Assembly (NCBI GenBank): GCA_030407005.1
Contig: JAUDYN010000004.1
Location: 992,001-1,056,000 of the forward strand
Source: Desarmillaria ectypa
Lineage: Eukaryota; Basidiomycota; Agaricomycetes; Agaricales; Physalacriaceae
Direction: 5' to 3'
Length of the DNA: 64,000 nucleotides
Shown: piece by piece, positions 10,770 to 22,411 of the stretch
Layout: every line of letters starts with the position of its first letter
Position numbering within the stretch: the stretch's first letter is position 1
Notes under the pieces: model-generated
Database searches by the model: none
What the model saw: the letters and a program-made list of their open reading frames with translations, nothing else
What the model was told of the DNA's origin: nothing
Position numbers and translations under genes: made by a program

Positions 10770-12801
10770 TCACAGCCTAGCATCCTTGGGCATTTTCTTC
10801 ATCGCCTGGCGCACTCCCAAATCCGACAAGATATCCTCCGTACCACCAAGAACTAGTATTAAGAAAAAGTCAACAAAACAAACCGCAAGAACAAACAAAA
10901 GGAACCTTACTAGCATCGTAACCAGATGTTCTGTGATACTGCATGTGGGAGATATATTAGTCGAGTGCTAAATGAAAGACGCGAGTATAAAAGCCGTACA
11001 TTCTCAACAAACTTGCCCATACCCGTTGTCGTAAGAGCGCGTCCACCAAATATCATCGTTGCATCTACAAACAATAAACATCCAAAGATATCAAGCAGCA
11101 GACACACGTGAGACGTACCTTCAGCCGTCTCCCGACCGCATTTCGAGACAAACCTAAACAGGGTCAAAAGATGAAGAAAGGTTTCAGAGAAAGAATGGAA
11201 CATACTGTTTGAGAAATCCAATAGGTCCAGCGAGCTTGCTAGACATATCGCTATATGACATCTGCCTCAAATATCAGTGTACGCGCGACCTGCATCAGGA
11301 TGAAAACAAACATTGTTCATCTGATACGTGATACTCTCAACCCAATTCTGGCACGCCTCCACCCTTGAAATCATCCTTCCAAGCTTATGCCGGATGACAG
11401 CTTGCGAGTTGAGCGGCTTTCCGAATACTTTGCGTTGAGAGGCCCACCTGCGAATTTATCAGGGCTAGCATACCAAAGGGGACGAGAAAGAAACACACTT
11501 GAGACACTCCTCCACTATCAACCTCTGCGAAGCCAGACTGGACGCGGTAATCATCCATCGCTCGTGATTGAAGTTGCTGAGAATGACAGACATTCCATTG
11601 CCGACTTTGCCGAGCGTGTTTCCAACGGGCACCCGAACCTTGTCGAAAGTTACGTACGCTGTTCCAGCTGCAGAAGAATAAGCCGTCTTGATGGGTTTCG
11701 TAGAGACGCCCTCGCCGCGCTCGATAAGGATGACCGTGAAGCCAGTCTCGGTTTTACACCCAGTCGTAAAGTAGTCTGCAAAAGTACCGTTTGTTATCCA
11801 TTTTTTAGTGCCGGTGATGACCCAGTAGTCTCCATCTCGTACAGCAGTTGTCTGTAAACCACTGACATCGCTTCCTGCGAACGCCTCTGTGATGGCGAGA
11901 GCAATGTATTTTTTGCCTGCGAGAACGTCTGGGACAACCTTTGCTTGAATTTCCGGGGAGCCGTAGTTGAGTATGGGAGGAAGACCAATAACATCGCCGT
12001 TCAAGAGACCGTCAAGGAAACCACGCGTGCCAAAACGGGCGATTTCACCATTGAGGATGAGCTCATGGAAATAATCGAATTCTTCGGGTTTTGTGACGCC
12101 GCCCATCAGAACGCGACCCTTGAGATGCTTTCCAGGACCCAGACGCATAGCGATAAAGTTGCTTTCGCTGCGTAGGTTATGAGAATTTAACGAATGGCGA
12201 GCCCTTTGGAATGCTCACCAGAGCTTGTCGACTACGGCCTGCGATATCCGCTTTCCGTTCGCCTCACACCGAAGAGCTTCCGGCTCAACGACGGTCTGCA
12301 TGAGGGTCCGGACAGCCTTGTGGTACGCACGGTGGTTGTCAGTATAGTATGGAGTCTTGAATCCGTCTGTCAGCCACGTCGGTTCACCGTAAGGAACTTG
12401 AGAAATGGCTCCGGGCTCTGGGGCTTTGATGGACTCTTCTTCGCCTGCGATGGTACCAACCTGGAGCCGCGCATACTGAGGTCTGAGCAGGACTTCGTGA
12501 CGGTGTAGACCAAAGAAAGTCTCAGTAGAGTCCTGTCCGGCGATACCTTCCGCAAACAAGACATTGGAACCGCCGGGGTGCATGTCAGCGAATCGAGAAA
12601 GGTCGTACACCTTGGCGTCGATGATGATCCACTATAATAATTATGTTAGACTGTGTTATTACTTGCGACAAAGCGAGGCTCACGAGATCGCCTTCCTTGT
12701 TATGCTGTATTGGAATGTTAACCTGCGTTGCCAGTGTCCAAGAGACGGTAACGCACCTGCGCGACCTCCTCGGAGGTATATTCCTTTAGCGTCTTGGTCA
12801 T
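10770..12801 (-). CDS. Acyl-CoA dehydrogenase with N-terminal cytochrome b5 domain
   Basis: This flavoprotein probably oxidises an acyl-CoA, with an attached haem domain as electron partner. Ten exons (12801-12757, 12704-12684, 12631-12219, 12167-11499, 11447-11312, 11261-11206, 11153-11119, 11064-11000, 10938-10911, 10852-10770) all fit in phase and encode 516 residues. Residues 1-80 are cytochrome b5: HNKEGDLWIIIDAKVYDLS, then the haem-binding HPGG, with the second axial His in GLHRHE. From about residue 110 the acyl-CoA dehydrogenase fold follows: ITEAFAGSDVSGLQT, VITGTKKWITNG, then the C-terminal helical domain with TMIFGGRALTTTGMG and ILGGTEDILSDLG. Fungal fusions of this type are known, but the substrate is not established from sequence. 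It is transcribed divergently from TAF11. The first intron could end at an earlier AG (34 bp), but the later one restores the canonical VAQHNKEGDLW. Confidence 0.92.
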
Positions 12802-13091
12802 TCTGATGGATGATGGTGGTGGTAAGAAGAGAAGGGACGTTAGTGTATGTCGGACTGGCTATTTCAGTTCCTCATACTGGCTAATACAACAGAAATGTGC
12901 CGATTGGTTGCTTGATTTTTCACATGTACATATGTACACCGGACCCAAGTAGTACCACCATCTGTCAATCGAAATAAAAGAATTTTATCACCGCAATTGC
13001 AATGAAGCCATGGTAGTTGCAAAGAAAGAATAAAGAGAAATTGCAAAGAAATGAAGCTGGGAGCACGTGCTCTCCTTTCCTATTCTCTTCC
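12802..13091. promoter_or_regulatory. Shared divergent promoter, acyl-CoA dehydrogenase / TAF11
   Basis: The start codons of two oppositely transcribed genes are only 290 bp apart, so both promoters and leaders must lie here. No single core element could be assigned with confidence. Confidence 0.6.
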
Positions 13092-14093
13092 ATGAGCAAA
13101 CGCGGTCGGAAACCAGCAATGGGCAATTCTCCAACACCTAGCACACCGTTCTCGTCGACGCCCCAGTTTCACCAAGTTCACTGGGCACTGCCAGCTCAGA
13201 ACAACGAGCGATCCACTACTCCAGGCATCCTTCAAGGAGACATCACCAGCAACCGACGAGCATCCACCTCGACAGTCACCGTACCCCAGTCATCACCTAC
13301 AGATCATTACCAGCGCAGTTACAGCGCAGCGTCTTCTTCTTCTTCCTCGGTACCGGTTCTTGACACAACAGGGCTCATTGCTCTACCGGGAGAGGGTGAA
13401 GAGACCACGACTGTCGTCCCAACACCCGTGATTCCAGCGGCCGCTGCTAGTACAAGCACTATAACGACCGTCATCCAGCCGCAACCCATTCCAGCTGCCA
13501 AGGCTCAGGTAGACGAAGATGGGGAAGGAGACGACGAGATGCTCCCGGCAATGGCAGATGATGATTACTCGGCACAACTCTCATTCCAAAGTCAATCCAA
13601 GGATAATCTCAAGTGTGTATTTTGTTATGGGATCTGACTCTTCTCTGACCTGTGATCCTTAGGGTACTGATGGACAACTTTAGCCCTGATCAGTACGATC
13701 GTTTCGAGGCGTACAGACGACATGCATTACCCAAACAAGCTGTTCGCAAGGTACCGTTGAACCAACTCTCTCTCTCTCGGGCCTTGTTCTGATGTCACAT
13801 AGGTCATTCAGCAGACCGTTGGACAGCAAGTTTCACAACCGGTTGCTCAGATTGTCGCAGGTTTCGCCAAAGTGTTCGTCGGAGAGGTCGTTGAGAAAGG
13901 TAAGCACTCAATGCCACTCTTATATCGTTTACTGACACTGTTCTTGACAGCGCGCGCAGTACAAGCACGCCGAGGAGAAATAGGTCCACTTTCGCCCGAC
14001 CATCTCCGGGAAGCTTATAGGCTATATCAAGAGGAAACAGGACGTGTCGGTGCTGCACGACCTGTTAGGTCTAAGAGACTATTCGTGAGGTAA
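13092..14093 (+). CDS. TAF11: TFIID subunit TAF11 (TAFII28 family)
   Basis: This is a histone-fold subunit of the general transcription factor TFIID, pairing with TAF13. Four exons (13092-13612, 13663-13750, 13803-13899, 13951-14093) keep phase and give 282 residues. The first 165 residues are Ser/Thr/Pro-rich with an acidic stretch and no fold. The conserved TAFII28 domain runs from about residue 175: MDNFSPDQYDRFEAYRRH, then LPKQAVRKVIQ, VAQIVAGFAKVFVGEVVEKAR and LSPDHLREAYRLYQEE. The introns fall within the histone fold, and splicing is needed to assemble it. The start at 13092 is the first ATG that leaves a short leader. An in-frame upstream ATG at 13017 would add 25 residues without conservation. 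Confidence 0.95.
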
Positions 14094-14437
14094 ACGTAAG
14101 TCATCTCAATTTCGCCGTCATACCGAGGCTTAGTAGGTTTGCAGCATGGTAATAATGTAGCGACACCAAGGAATGCTCGAAGAGATTCCATATCTTCCGG
14201 CCAGACAAATGCAACTATGACCGGAATCCATCAGGCTGCAGAAAAGGCCGGTCACTGCCATGAGTAGGGCGTGGAATACATCCGCGGTCAACAGAGTTGG
14301 CGAGAAAGTACCTTTCTAGCCATCTGTGGGACGTTTATTGGCCTAGAGACTCTTCACCGGCTTATTCCGTGTATCTGTCATCGTCGTTCAATGTATCTCT
14401 ACTTGTGCACAGAATATAATATATATTGTCGCAGCTT
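14094..14437. other. Convergent 3' region
   Basis: These 344 bases lie between the stops of TAF11 and the isochorismatase-like gene, so they hold both 3' UTRs. No further gene was seen. Confidence 0.5.
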
Positions 14438-15233
14438 CTACATTTTTCCACCAACAGCAGGCAATTTACTCTCCTTGATAACCTTGCTGAACGCTTTGAA
14501 TCCCTCCACCTTTGCATCTCCAATTAGCTCAAACGCTGCGCTTTCGCTCGTGCTGACCACCACGCCTTCATGCCGTAGACGATCAAGTGCGATGTTCATT
14601 TCTGTCGGATGACTAGAAGCCACACCGTCAGCAAGAACGTATACTTTGAGGTTATGTCCACCAGTAGGGTCAAGGAGACCAAGAGCGGTTTGCAGGATGC
14701 ATATGTGGGCCTGAAAAATACTGTCAGATAATCTTTGGCGGTGGTAAACTCGAACTTACCTCGATGCCCATGAGGATGACGGTTTTGATGTGAGGCCGCG
14801 AAAGGAGCACGTCTTTCACCTCGGGAATAAGCATAGAAAACAGAGTCTTGTCAGCTGTCCCAACGTGAAGGCTCCCTAGGGATTCGAGATCGATAGCAGG
14901 GTCTGTTGGACCGAGTGCTGCATAATAATGTAAGGCCCCATTAAAAGGCAAAACATGTTCCGACCACCCACCTCTTGAATTTTGTGTCGTGACAAGGACT
15001 TCGCAGCCAACAATCTAATCGTTGTTAGGATTCGTTCCTGTATAAACTATTTCCGTACCTTTGCGATCTTTAGCATTTTGTTGACGGTAGGGATGACCTG
15101 GTCGTACCCATGTATTGCTGGTCCTAACAAACTTCATATAGCGCTACAACTGTAACCTTGATTGAAATAACTTACTAAACTTATTCTGCACGTCGCAGAT
15201 GAATATAATGGTAGACTCTGGGCGGATGGACAT
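14438..15233 (-). CDS. Isochorismatase-like cysteine hydrolase (ISOC1/2 type)
   Basis: This is a small cytosolic or mitochondrial hydrolase of the isochorismatase superfamily, whose ISOC branch has no settled substrate. Five exons (15233-15176, 15123-15059, 15014-14972, 14917-14760, 14710-14438) keep phase and give 198 residues, the normal length. The likely catalytic triad is visible: Asp in FICDVQNKF near the N-terminus, Lys in GTADKTLFSM, and the nucleophile Cys in GIEAHICILQ, which spans an intron. The start MSIRPEST was chosen because it is the ATG in frame with the Asp motif. An ATG about 50 bases upstream is in a different frame. The gene converges with TAF11. Confidence 0.9.
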
Positions 15234-15788
15234 CGTTCTTCGCGGCTGGTGGTGGATTGGAAAGGACCATGATGACGGAGTTCCGGTAGCGATAGGCTGG
15301 GATCCGAGTCGGTGTCACTGGATCACTCAACCTTTCATGATCGAACCTATTACGGCCCGGGCCTCAGTTCATCACCCTATGGCGATCTGATTTTCACGGA
15401 ACTCTGTGCTAGCCAATCTTTCACTGAGGAATACATTCAAATATTTCTGGCCTAAATGATCTGCTATCATTAAGGAGGTGAATTCTACGTACCTTCTCCT
15501 ATAATGGAGGACAACTGCATGCTAGTCGCTATCTTCGATTTCTAGTGCAATTCTCTGTCGCACCATAACGTTCTGGATAGAATACGTTACTGCTCCGAAG
15601 CTTCTTCGCCTCACGAAATGCACAGGCCAACAGGAAAAAAAAAGAGAACGTACTTCGAAGGTTATTCTGTGTTCTGTCTGGTGGTAAGGCAGGAAGAGCA
15701 GTATACTCAACGTATGTATTGATTGGAGCTAAATCCTGAACGACGTCGACATGGTTAGTCTCATGGAAGAGATGAGCCACAAAGGTTA
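15234..15788. other. Intergenic between two minus-strand genes
   Basis: These 555 bases hold the 3' UTR of NOP9 and the promoter of the isochorismatase-like gene. Open frames here are short and show no family features. Confidence 0.5.
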
Positions 15789-18413
15789 TCATTTCTGCTT
15801 CTTCTTACCCTCGCCAGGGGCGGACCGAATAGCCTCCATGACCCGAGCATCCAGCACGCCTGTGTGTTTTTCAAGCTTCGGTTTTGACTCTCCTTCAACA
15901 GGTCCCTCCAAAGCCCCCTTCTTCCGCACCTTCTTGAACACCATCTCGATCTCATCTACCTCTTTCTCCTGCTCGTGCTTCCGTTTTCGCTTCGGTTTCT
16001 CCGCTTCCTTCTCTACCTTAACCTCTTCCATAGCAATGTCTTCCTTCTCCTTCTCTTTCGCCTTACCAACCATATCCCGCCACTCTGCTGGCTTTCTCTT
16101 CAACGTATACAGATTCAGCGCTTTAACGAAGAACCTGCCATAATACGATGCAGCAAGACTCTGCTCGTGATCTATTACGCTCCGCGCAATCTTTTCCTGA
16201 GGGCAGGAAGATGAGACGCATTGAGAACAAGCGGAATAGGTAGAGGTACCTTCATATACGTATCAGCCCAAGACCAACACCGCTCTCCGACTCGACTGCC
16301 GATTCTGTCGTCCACCAGTTCATGGAAATGTCCCAAGAATGCAAGGACAAATCGCCGCTTCGCTTTGTGTGGGACTGTGGGAGAGTCGAGGAACACGTCG
16401 AGCACGCGCGAGGAGACAGGATGCTGGGCAAGGGTTATAACTGAAACCACGGGGAGAGATAGAATGCTGAATTTTTGATTTCAACCTAGGCCAAAAAGCG
16501 GGCAAAAGACTACTAACCTCTCTATGATGCCAGCATTGTATGGATCCTTGAGACGCAACAAGGACTGCAATAACAATGCTCCTTGAACATTTGGCTCCGG
16601 AGGCGTGTTTGCGGACTGATGATCCTATTTGACAACATATGTTAGCGTTGTTCAGTCAGTGAGGACAGACAAACCTCAAAGGTCTTCAGACTCATCACAG
16701 ACTTGATCAATATTTCAGGATCCGGTTGGTCCTCGAACCCAAAGGCACCTTGCAGTGCTTGCCAGATATCTTCCCCGCCTTCACCAACTTCCGCCGTCCG
16801 CTCCACAATGGCTTTCACGACACCTAGTCTGCCCATCTTTACGGCTCTTCCCCACCACTTGGTCCCCAAAACACCAAGCTGCTTCGTATTTGCCCTACCA
16901 ACTGCTCGAGCAAGCACATAATTGGAGACCGCATGCGTCGCGAGCCGTTCGACGCCATTTTCCGGGCACAGATATGTATTCCAGAGAACGTCAAATACCA
17001 GTTGTGGAGCTTGTGTGACGATGGTTTCGAGTAGATGAGACGAGGTTGCGTCTCGAAGGAGAGTGTGAATATAGTCCGACTCGGTGGTAGGCGGTGGGGT
17101 CGAAGATTTCACTATCACGGCAATGATATGAGTATGTCCCTAGACATATTCGTAGGCACTCACACGTTTGACCAACCATGCCGACCAGCACGCGGTCCAT
17201 CAAGCTGCCACTTTCGTTTGACATGCCATGCTTGGCTTCAACTTCGATGAGAACCTACGATGAAGATCAGCATGTGCCGAGAAATATGAAAGCAATGACC
17301 TACATCAAGGCCGGGACATGCAACTTTACTCCCTGCACATGCCCGCACCTCATTATCGCTCATGCCGTCTCTGAAAGCCCGAATGATCTTCTTCGCTGCC
17401 TTGTTGAAGCTCGATGGCCTAGCCGTGTCCTCTTTTGACTTTTCTGATGAAAACAGACTGCGCATCTCGCCTTGCTTGCCTTTCCAACTTTTGCTGCGTT
17501 TGGATGTCTGAGAATGCGCATTTGATGTAGGAGAAAGCAGAAGAGCAAGGGCGCGGACAATATGTGAGCCAAAAGAGTCATGAAGAAGTTGCGGTAGGAC
17601 AGGAAGAAGTTCCTATCCGCTATAATATGAGTATAGACAACGGTCTCGACATATTAAAAATACGTACGTCGCAGAGGTCCAGCACAAGTTCGGTTATCGT
17701 TGGAAGATGTCCTGTTTTTAAGCTACCCTGTGGTATTTCAGGTAGGATGCCTTTGGTCTGCAGAATCATTCAGATATTATTCTCGGCAAAGACGAGATGA
17801 AACGCGCCTCTCTTGAAACAGTTTCTCCGGCAACTTCGAGAAGTGTTTGACAGACATGCGACGCAAACCGATGGCGAGAAAGGATTTCATACCTTTATTA
17901 ATATCAAAGTTCGTCAGCGAATCAAGGAGAAACGAAGTAATACTCACGAGCCAGTCAAACTATCCGTGAATACTCTTCTAGAAAAGTCATCCATCGAATG
18001 CACCATTCGTTCTAATATCACAGAGCAGTCTGGGTCTGTTGCAAGCTGTTTTTCCTTCCCAGTCATCTCGGTAAGGGCGGCAAGGAAGAAAGTATGTTTT
18101 TCTGACACAAATTAGCTGTTTTCTCCTTTGCTGCACGCTTGGACTCACCGTCTTCATCTACCTCTACTTGACCGTCCTGCCACTGCCGTATTTGCACGTC
18201 CACCGTACGGAAATACGCCTTGACGTCCGCGTCAAGATAGCCAAAGGGTGCCTCCGAGTCCACCTGCTCCTGTTGGGGATTTGCGACAATCCATGATGGT
18301 CCAGCTTCAGGCACTGGTTCAACTGTGCCTTCAGCATGCTCTTTCTCGTCGAATTCTGCGTCCTGGGAAGGTTTTTTGTGTTTCTTGCCTCTTTTCCTAT
18401 TTTCGCGAGGCAT
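15789..18413 (-). CDS. NOP9: Nucleolar pre-rRNA processing protein Nop9 (Pumilio-like repeats)
   Basis: This nucleolar RNA-binding protein of the pre-40S particle is known in yeast to bind ITS1 and restrain premature Nob1 cleavage. The first exon (18413-18149) starts [14 protein letters not shown] and carries the family signature [17 protein letters not shown], with IRQWQDGQ following. Exon 2 (18101-17948) gives [18 protein letters not shown] and a Pumilio-type [10 protein letters not shown] repeat. Later exons give [37 protein letters not shown] and further repeats, including [17 protein letters not shown]. The last exon encodes a Lys/Glu-rich tail with a nuclear-localisation-like [10 protein letters not shown]. 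There are roughly a dozen exons. Boundaries beyond the second are approximate, and the third exon's donor near 17819 is weak (GTTTCA), though it is the only one that holds phase. Confidence 0.9.
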
Positions 18414-18668
18414 GGGCCCTGAAAAGAGTATGAAAGTATGTGGCTGTGCTAAATTCTCTGATGCCCCGTCTTCGATACCAAAGAATGTAGTAGTACAGTT
18501 CTACTCAACTACAGTCGCCCACCTCTTTCCCTGCTCCTCGTGCGTGCGACCATTGCCACGATGGTCCAATTATTGTCAGCTCTCGTTCTAAACGAATGTC
18601 CATTTTCAAACAATAGCAGCGGTCAGACTGACATGATATTCAAGGGAGAAGGACTCTACTAGAATGCA

Positions 18669-21060
18669 CTACGAGCCTTCTGCCGGATACATCTCAGAAT
18701 CGCCATCCTTATCCGCGTCCAAGGTATTTCCTATATCAGCTGCAGTCTTCAACCCATCCTGCAACCAACTCCATGATTCAACTTTGTCTGCAAAGAAGGC
18801 AGGCTTCTGTGTGTAGAACGCAGACAGGTCGGCCTCTTCAGCCATTCTCGTAAACTCGTCCATGAATGTCCTCGAACGTAATAATACTTGATACACGGCG
18901 TCTCTGCTTTCTGGAATGACCCTGTATATTTCATGAAAGCACCTCTAGTAGTGCTTTGCATGTATACTCGGTGTGTGTGATCGTAACCCCGGAAGAATTA
19001 CATACGGTGCGGATGCGACGCAATGCTTTGCCGCGTCAGTCACCCCCAGTTGCATCGCTGTGATACAATCAATCGAGGCGTGATTAACAGAACAACTGTA
19101 AATGAGAAACCGCAGCATCATATGTGGAAGGTGTTGAATGACTTGATGGTCGCCAGCTTGGACAAAATGAGAGAAATTCACGTAAACATCTTTGAATGCT
19201 TCGCGAAAGGTAGGTCCGTTTTCGTCACCAACAGGCCTCGCGTTTAGAATGGTTTTCTGCCATTCGGGGTGGAACATGCAATCAAGGATAAGAAGAATGG
19301 GAACAGGGTAGGCATGGGCGAATAGGATACTGTCTCGTTCCGGCGTCTTCATACGAAGGAGTGTCTGAATGGCCCGACGTTGAGCAAGGATGATTAAACT
19401 TCTTCCTACAAGCTCCCCACGTTCACCTTTAGCCAAAAAGCTTTCTGATTGGGCCTCACTGAGCACGGCAGGAGCAGATTCTTCCAGGTGGTAGTTCTTC
19501 ATTATTTGCGACGCTGCCTCCACAAGGATCGGCTCTGATGGGTATCCAGCAACCATGTATTCCCGGTGTTGAGGGACGACAAAAGGAATCTTCATAAAAG
19601 ACTCGACCAGACGAGCTTCAAGCTTCCTGGCTGCGGGGGAGAGATAATCAGGACTTATTTGCATGCTGATACCGAGGCAAGCACGAACTACGTTATTGTG
19701 TGTATGAGAATGCCCTGCCAGCAACTTGTTTTGCACATATTTGATAGTTTCCCGAGCCGGAAGTCCAAGACATTTCCATCTAGAATATGTGCATTTCAGT
19801 TTAAGCGCACCAAGAACAAAAATTGTTGCTCAGTGGTCGAACATTGTCAGGTACTCAACGCTGTGCATATTATTAAGTAGAATATTCCCTCCTAAATTAC
19901 GAAGGTGTCTAGCTGTATTTTGCGCAAAGACATCAAAAGGAAGTTCAGTAAAGGGGGCATGAAGTTGTATTGTTTCCCGGCCCAGATACGAAGGATGGTG
20001 AAGGGCTGAGGGTGCGAAGGATGACAGTGAGCTGTTTGTCGAGAGAAAAATGGTGAAGAATGGCTGCTGTACCAGCCATGACAAGACGAGTCCAAATATG
20101 TGATAAGCACTTTGCCCGCCCCTCGCTGGCGCCTTTGTCAACGTATGAGCCTCATCAAGGTAGATGAAAAATTCCAAGGGTCTGGGTTTCACGGTTCGGA
20201 TCTTGTTTCTGATGACAGTTACCAAACGCTGAGCAGCAGTCCTGAGTGTCTCTTTCGTATCAACTGAACAGGCGAACGTGGATAGACCAAGGTTAATTGC
20301 AAGTTGCAACAGAATATGTAGACGTACCTAGCCTGTCACCCCCCAGTAGTACTAGTGTCCTGTAGGAGAGGCCACATATTAAAAGGTGCAGAAGAAAACT
20401 TTTACAGCACGTACTGTGTCATGCAGATACTTGTCCGATGTTCTAATGACCTCAGCATAGAATCTACAACGAAAGGGGTCCACTGTGGTGGCCGTCGTAC
20501 CACTTGCGAGACGTTTCTTCCATGACAGAGCTAATTCTTCGGCCGTCGAATATGTCTCTTTTTCCAGGGACTTCATCGGCGTCAAAGTTTTCACAGTGTG
20601 GTTAAAGAGGGCGGTCAGGAAAGCCACATACTTGCGTATTAGAACGCTCTCTTCGTGTTCGTTGTTGGGCACAAGGTAGTCGCGCACCATGTCATCACTG
20701 GGAGGATAAGCTATTGGCTGTCCTGAGGGTATGATATATTACGTGAGAATCAAGCCGCTTACCTGCGCCGGCCTCAACAGTTTCTTTGATGTTTATCGGT
20801 AAACAGAAAAGCTGCTCAGCAGTGACATCTACGCAACGCGACTTTGCCGTCCCAAACGAGGAGATGATGGACGCTGACGGGTTGTATGCATTAGACATCT
20901 CTTGGTTTCCGATACATGATCGCATGTAATTGTGTACAGAAGATCTTTGGGACCTTCCCATGGCTTGTCAACAGTAGAGTGCGTACCTGTATAGATTGTG
21001 AGTGATGCACCTAACGTTGCGAAGGCGCAGACATACGTTCAACTGCAACAGTTCTTTCAT
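18669..21060 (-). pseudogene. Disrupted P-loop NTPase gene of a basidiomycete-expanded family (minus copy)
   Basis: This is recognised by homology to the plus-strand copy at 22.4-24.9 kb. Reading from 21060 there is a P-loop region (SSFGTAKSR, then VDVTAEQLFCLPINIK), a Walker-B-like FFIYLDEAHTLT, the block APFTELPFDVFA, and a C-terminal region with MVAGYPSEPILVEAA, PVGDENGP and DKVESWSWLQDG. Three lesions are visible. The P-loop Gly before Lys is Ala (GTAKS against GTGKS in the other copy). A one-base insertion relative to the other copy shifts frame just upstream of the P-loop (near 20935). An in-frame TAG at 18945-18947 follows the conserved KHY, and homologous sequence continues in the same frame beyond it. 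A segment of about 140 bp present in the other copy is also missing. The family resembles NTPase-plus-nuclease proteins of Crinkler type, but that link is inference. Confidence 0.7.
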
Positions 21061-21108
21061 AGTAGCCAAGTATAACGGAGATGGTATCCTACTGCTTACT
21101 CCCGGAAG

Positions 21109-21609
21109 TCATATATGAGTGCAAGGCTGGCGGTGAGTATCGCGGGTATATTTCGGCTGATCAGAATGTGAGTTACATGCACGAGACAAGGCGCGCAACT
21201 CACGATGTCGTCGGATAGCATACAAGCTAAACGGAACTTTGCAGCAAGCAGCGTTCAACTGGTTGACGACTTGGGGGTCATCCACAAATAGCGCCTTAAG
21301 CTGTTCTGCAGTCGTGAACTCTTCTGGGTACAGATCTGTAAATCTTTGCTTCGTGGCTTCATGGCAGAAGTCTGTCGATTTGGCGATTTCCAAGTGAAAC
21401 ATGAATAAAATATAGCCCTGTGCGAGAGTTGTAGGGAGGGAACATGCCGTGTCGTTGAAGGCAATGTATATTAAGTGCGAGCTCGGCTGGAGTTGGTTCG
21501 GACATCGCCCTTTCAGTAACAGCGAGGGAATCGTGGCCTTAGAACTGGAGGCAGTTGAAGAACCCAATGCAAGACGAAGGGAAACACAGAACGAATACAA
21601 ATAGCACAA
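21109..21609 (-). other. Possible exon of an unidentified minus-strand gene
   Basis: A 166-codon open frame lies between the minus NTPase pseudogene and the 97-residue gene. It starts at a non-ATG codon, so only part would be an exon. The middle (around residues 45-130) has even, protein-like composition, including FTDLYPEEFTTAEQLKALF. A GT-AG pair near its 3' end could extend it by about 20 residues. No family was recognised. It may be a further exon of either neighbour or a decayed gene. Confidence 0.3.
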
Positions 21610-21639
21610 ATGCTATGAACGAACAATCGGGATTTCTAA

Positions 21640-21987
21640 TCAAAAATTGTACAAAATCGGCGGGTGGAACCAAAAGAAATTATTGCCTAATGTGCTGACA
21701 TTGAATATTGAATAACCCGTAGCATTTTCTGCTTCTGGTAGTGTAGTTACTGTGCTCGACCATTGTTTCATCCTAATGTCAGAAATATTGGGATTGAGCT
21801 TGAAAAAGGTGAAATTAACCAATCACCTTGAATTCATACAAGCGAACACCTGCAGCTGGACATCCGAGGTAGTCGGGATTCTACACCTGAAAGATGGTAT
21901 ACTCCCCATTGGCGATGGCTTCCTGGCTGGTGCAGACTTCGAAGAGATGTTAAAGAGCGCTGTCCATAAAGTGATGTACTGTGCCAT
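21640..21987 (-). CDS. Small hypothetical protein, 97 residues
   Basis: Two exons (21987-21827 and 21772-21640) are joined by a 54-bp intron with GTGATT and ATTAG ends, the size typical of this genome. Phase is kept, giving 97 residues from the ATG at 21987 (MAQYITLWTALFNIS). The second half reads QLQVFACMNSR, then ATGYSIFNVSTLG and a Trp/Phe-rich end (NNFFWFHPP). There is no signal peptide and no membrane segment. No family could be assigned. The compact beta-rich look and the FAC and FWFHPP positions faintly recall small fungal beta-sandwich proteins, which is not enough for a call. It sits between the two disrupted NTPase copies, transcribed away from the plus copy. It could be an exon of a longer gene reaching toward 21109. 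Confidence 0.45.
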
Positions 21988-22411
21988 TAGTACTGGTGGT
22001 ATGTGACAATGATGTGACGATGCACCTCCAGAGTGTCAAGTTTCAAGTCGTTCATCCATTTTGGCGGGAGCTTTGGGAGTAAAGATAGAGCAAGACCCAT
22101 ATGCCATCCCGAACAGCTGGTCGAGAATCTTGGCAGATATTATATAGGATTTGAAGGGGGTTTCTCGTAATGGTGCAAGCCTTGTGGGACGAAAAACTAC
22201 CTGACCCGGAACTTCCTACCCTATTCGCTTAACTCTTCAGCCATTTGGCACCGCCGTCGGATAAGTAATTGTAAATATCAGAAACTCTCTAGGCGGCTGT
22301 ATAAAGACTCCTATCATCTCCTCCCTCCTCTGCACTGACTGTCACTCTGCTTCCAATTTTCACGTCTGCTCGATCTATTGATTATTTTAATCAGCAAAAA
22401 ACTATAGACAC
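21988..22411. promoter_or_regulatory. Divergent promoter region with a TATA box for the plus NTPase copy
   Basis: A TATAAAG at 22300-22306 is followed by a CT-rich start region (about 22315-22350) and the ATG at 22412, a normal fungal core promoter layout. The other half of the interval must serve the 97-residue minus-strand gene. Confidence 0.6.

Noticed and set aside
11387..11857. 156-codon plus-strand open frame
   Set aside because: It is antisense to well-supported exons of the acyl-CoA dehydrogenase.
12723..12756. A 34-bp first intron in the acyl-CoA dehydrogenase
   Set aside because: The next AG gives a 52-bp intron and the canonical cytochrome b5 HNKEGDLW junction.
21640..21987. Aegerolysin-like assignment for the 97-residue protein
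   Set aside because: Only a faint resemblance in the second half. The N-terminal pattern and length do not fit.
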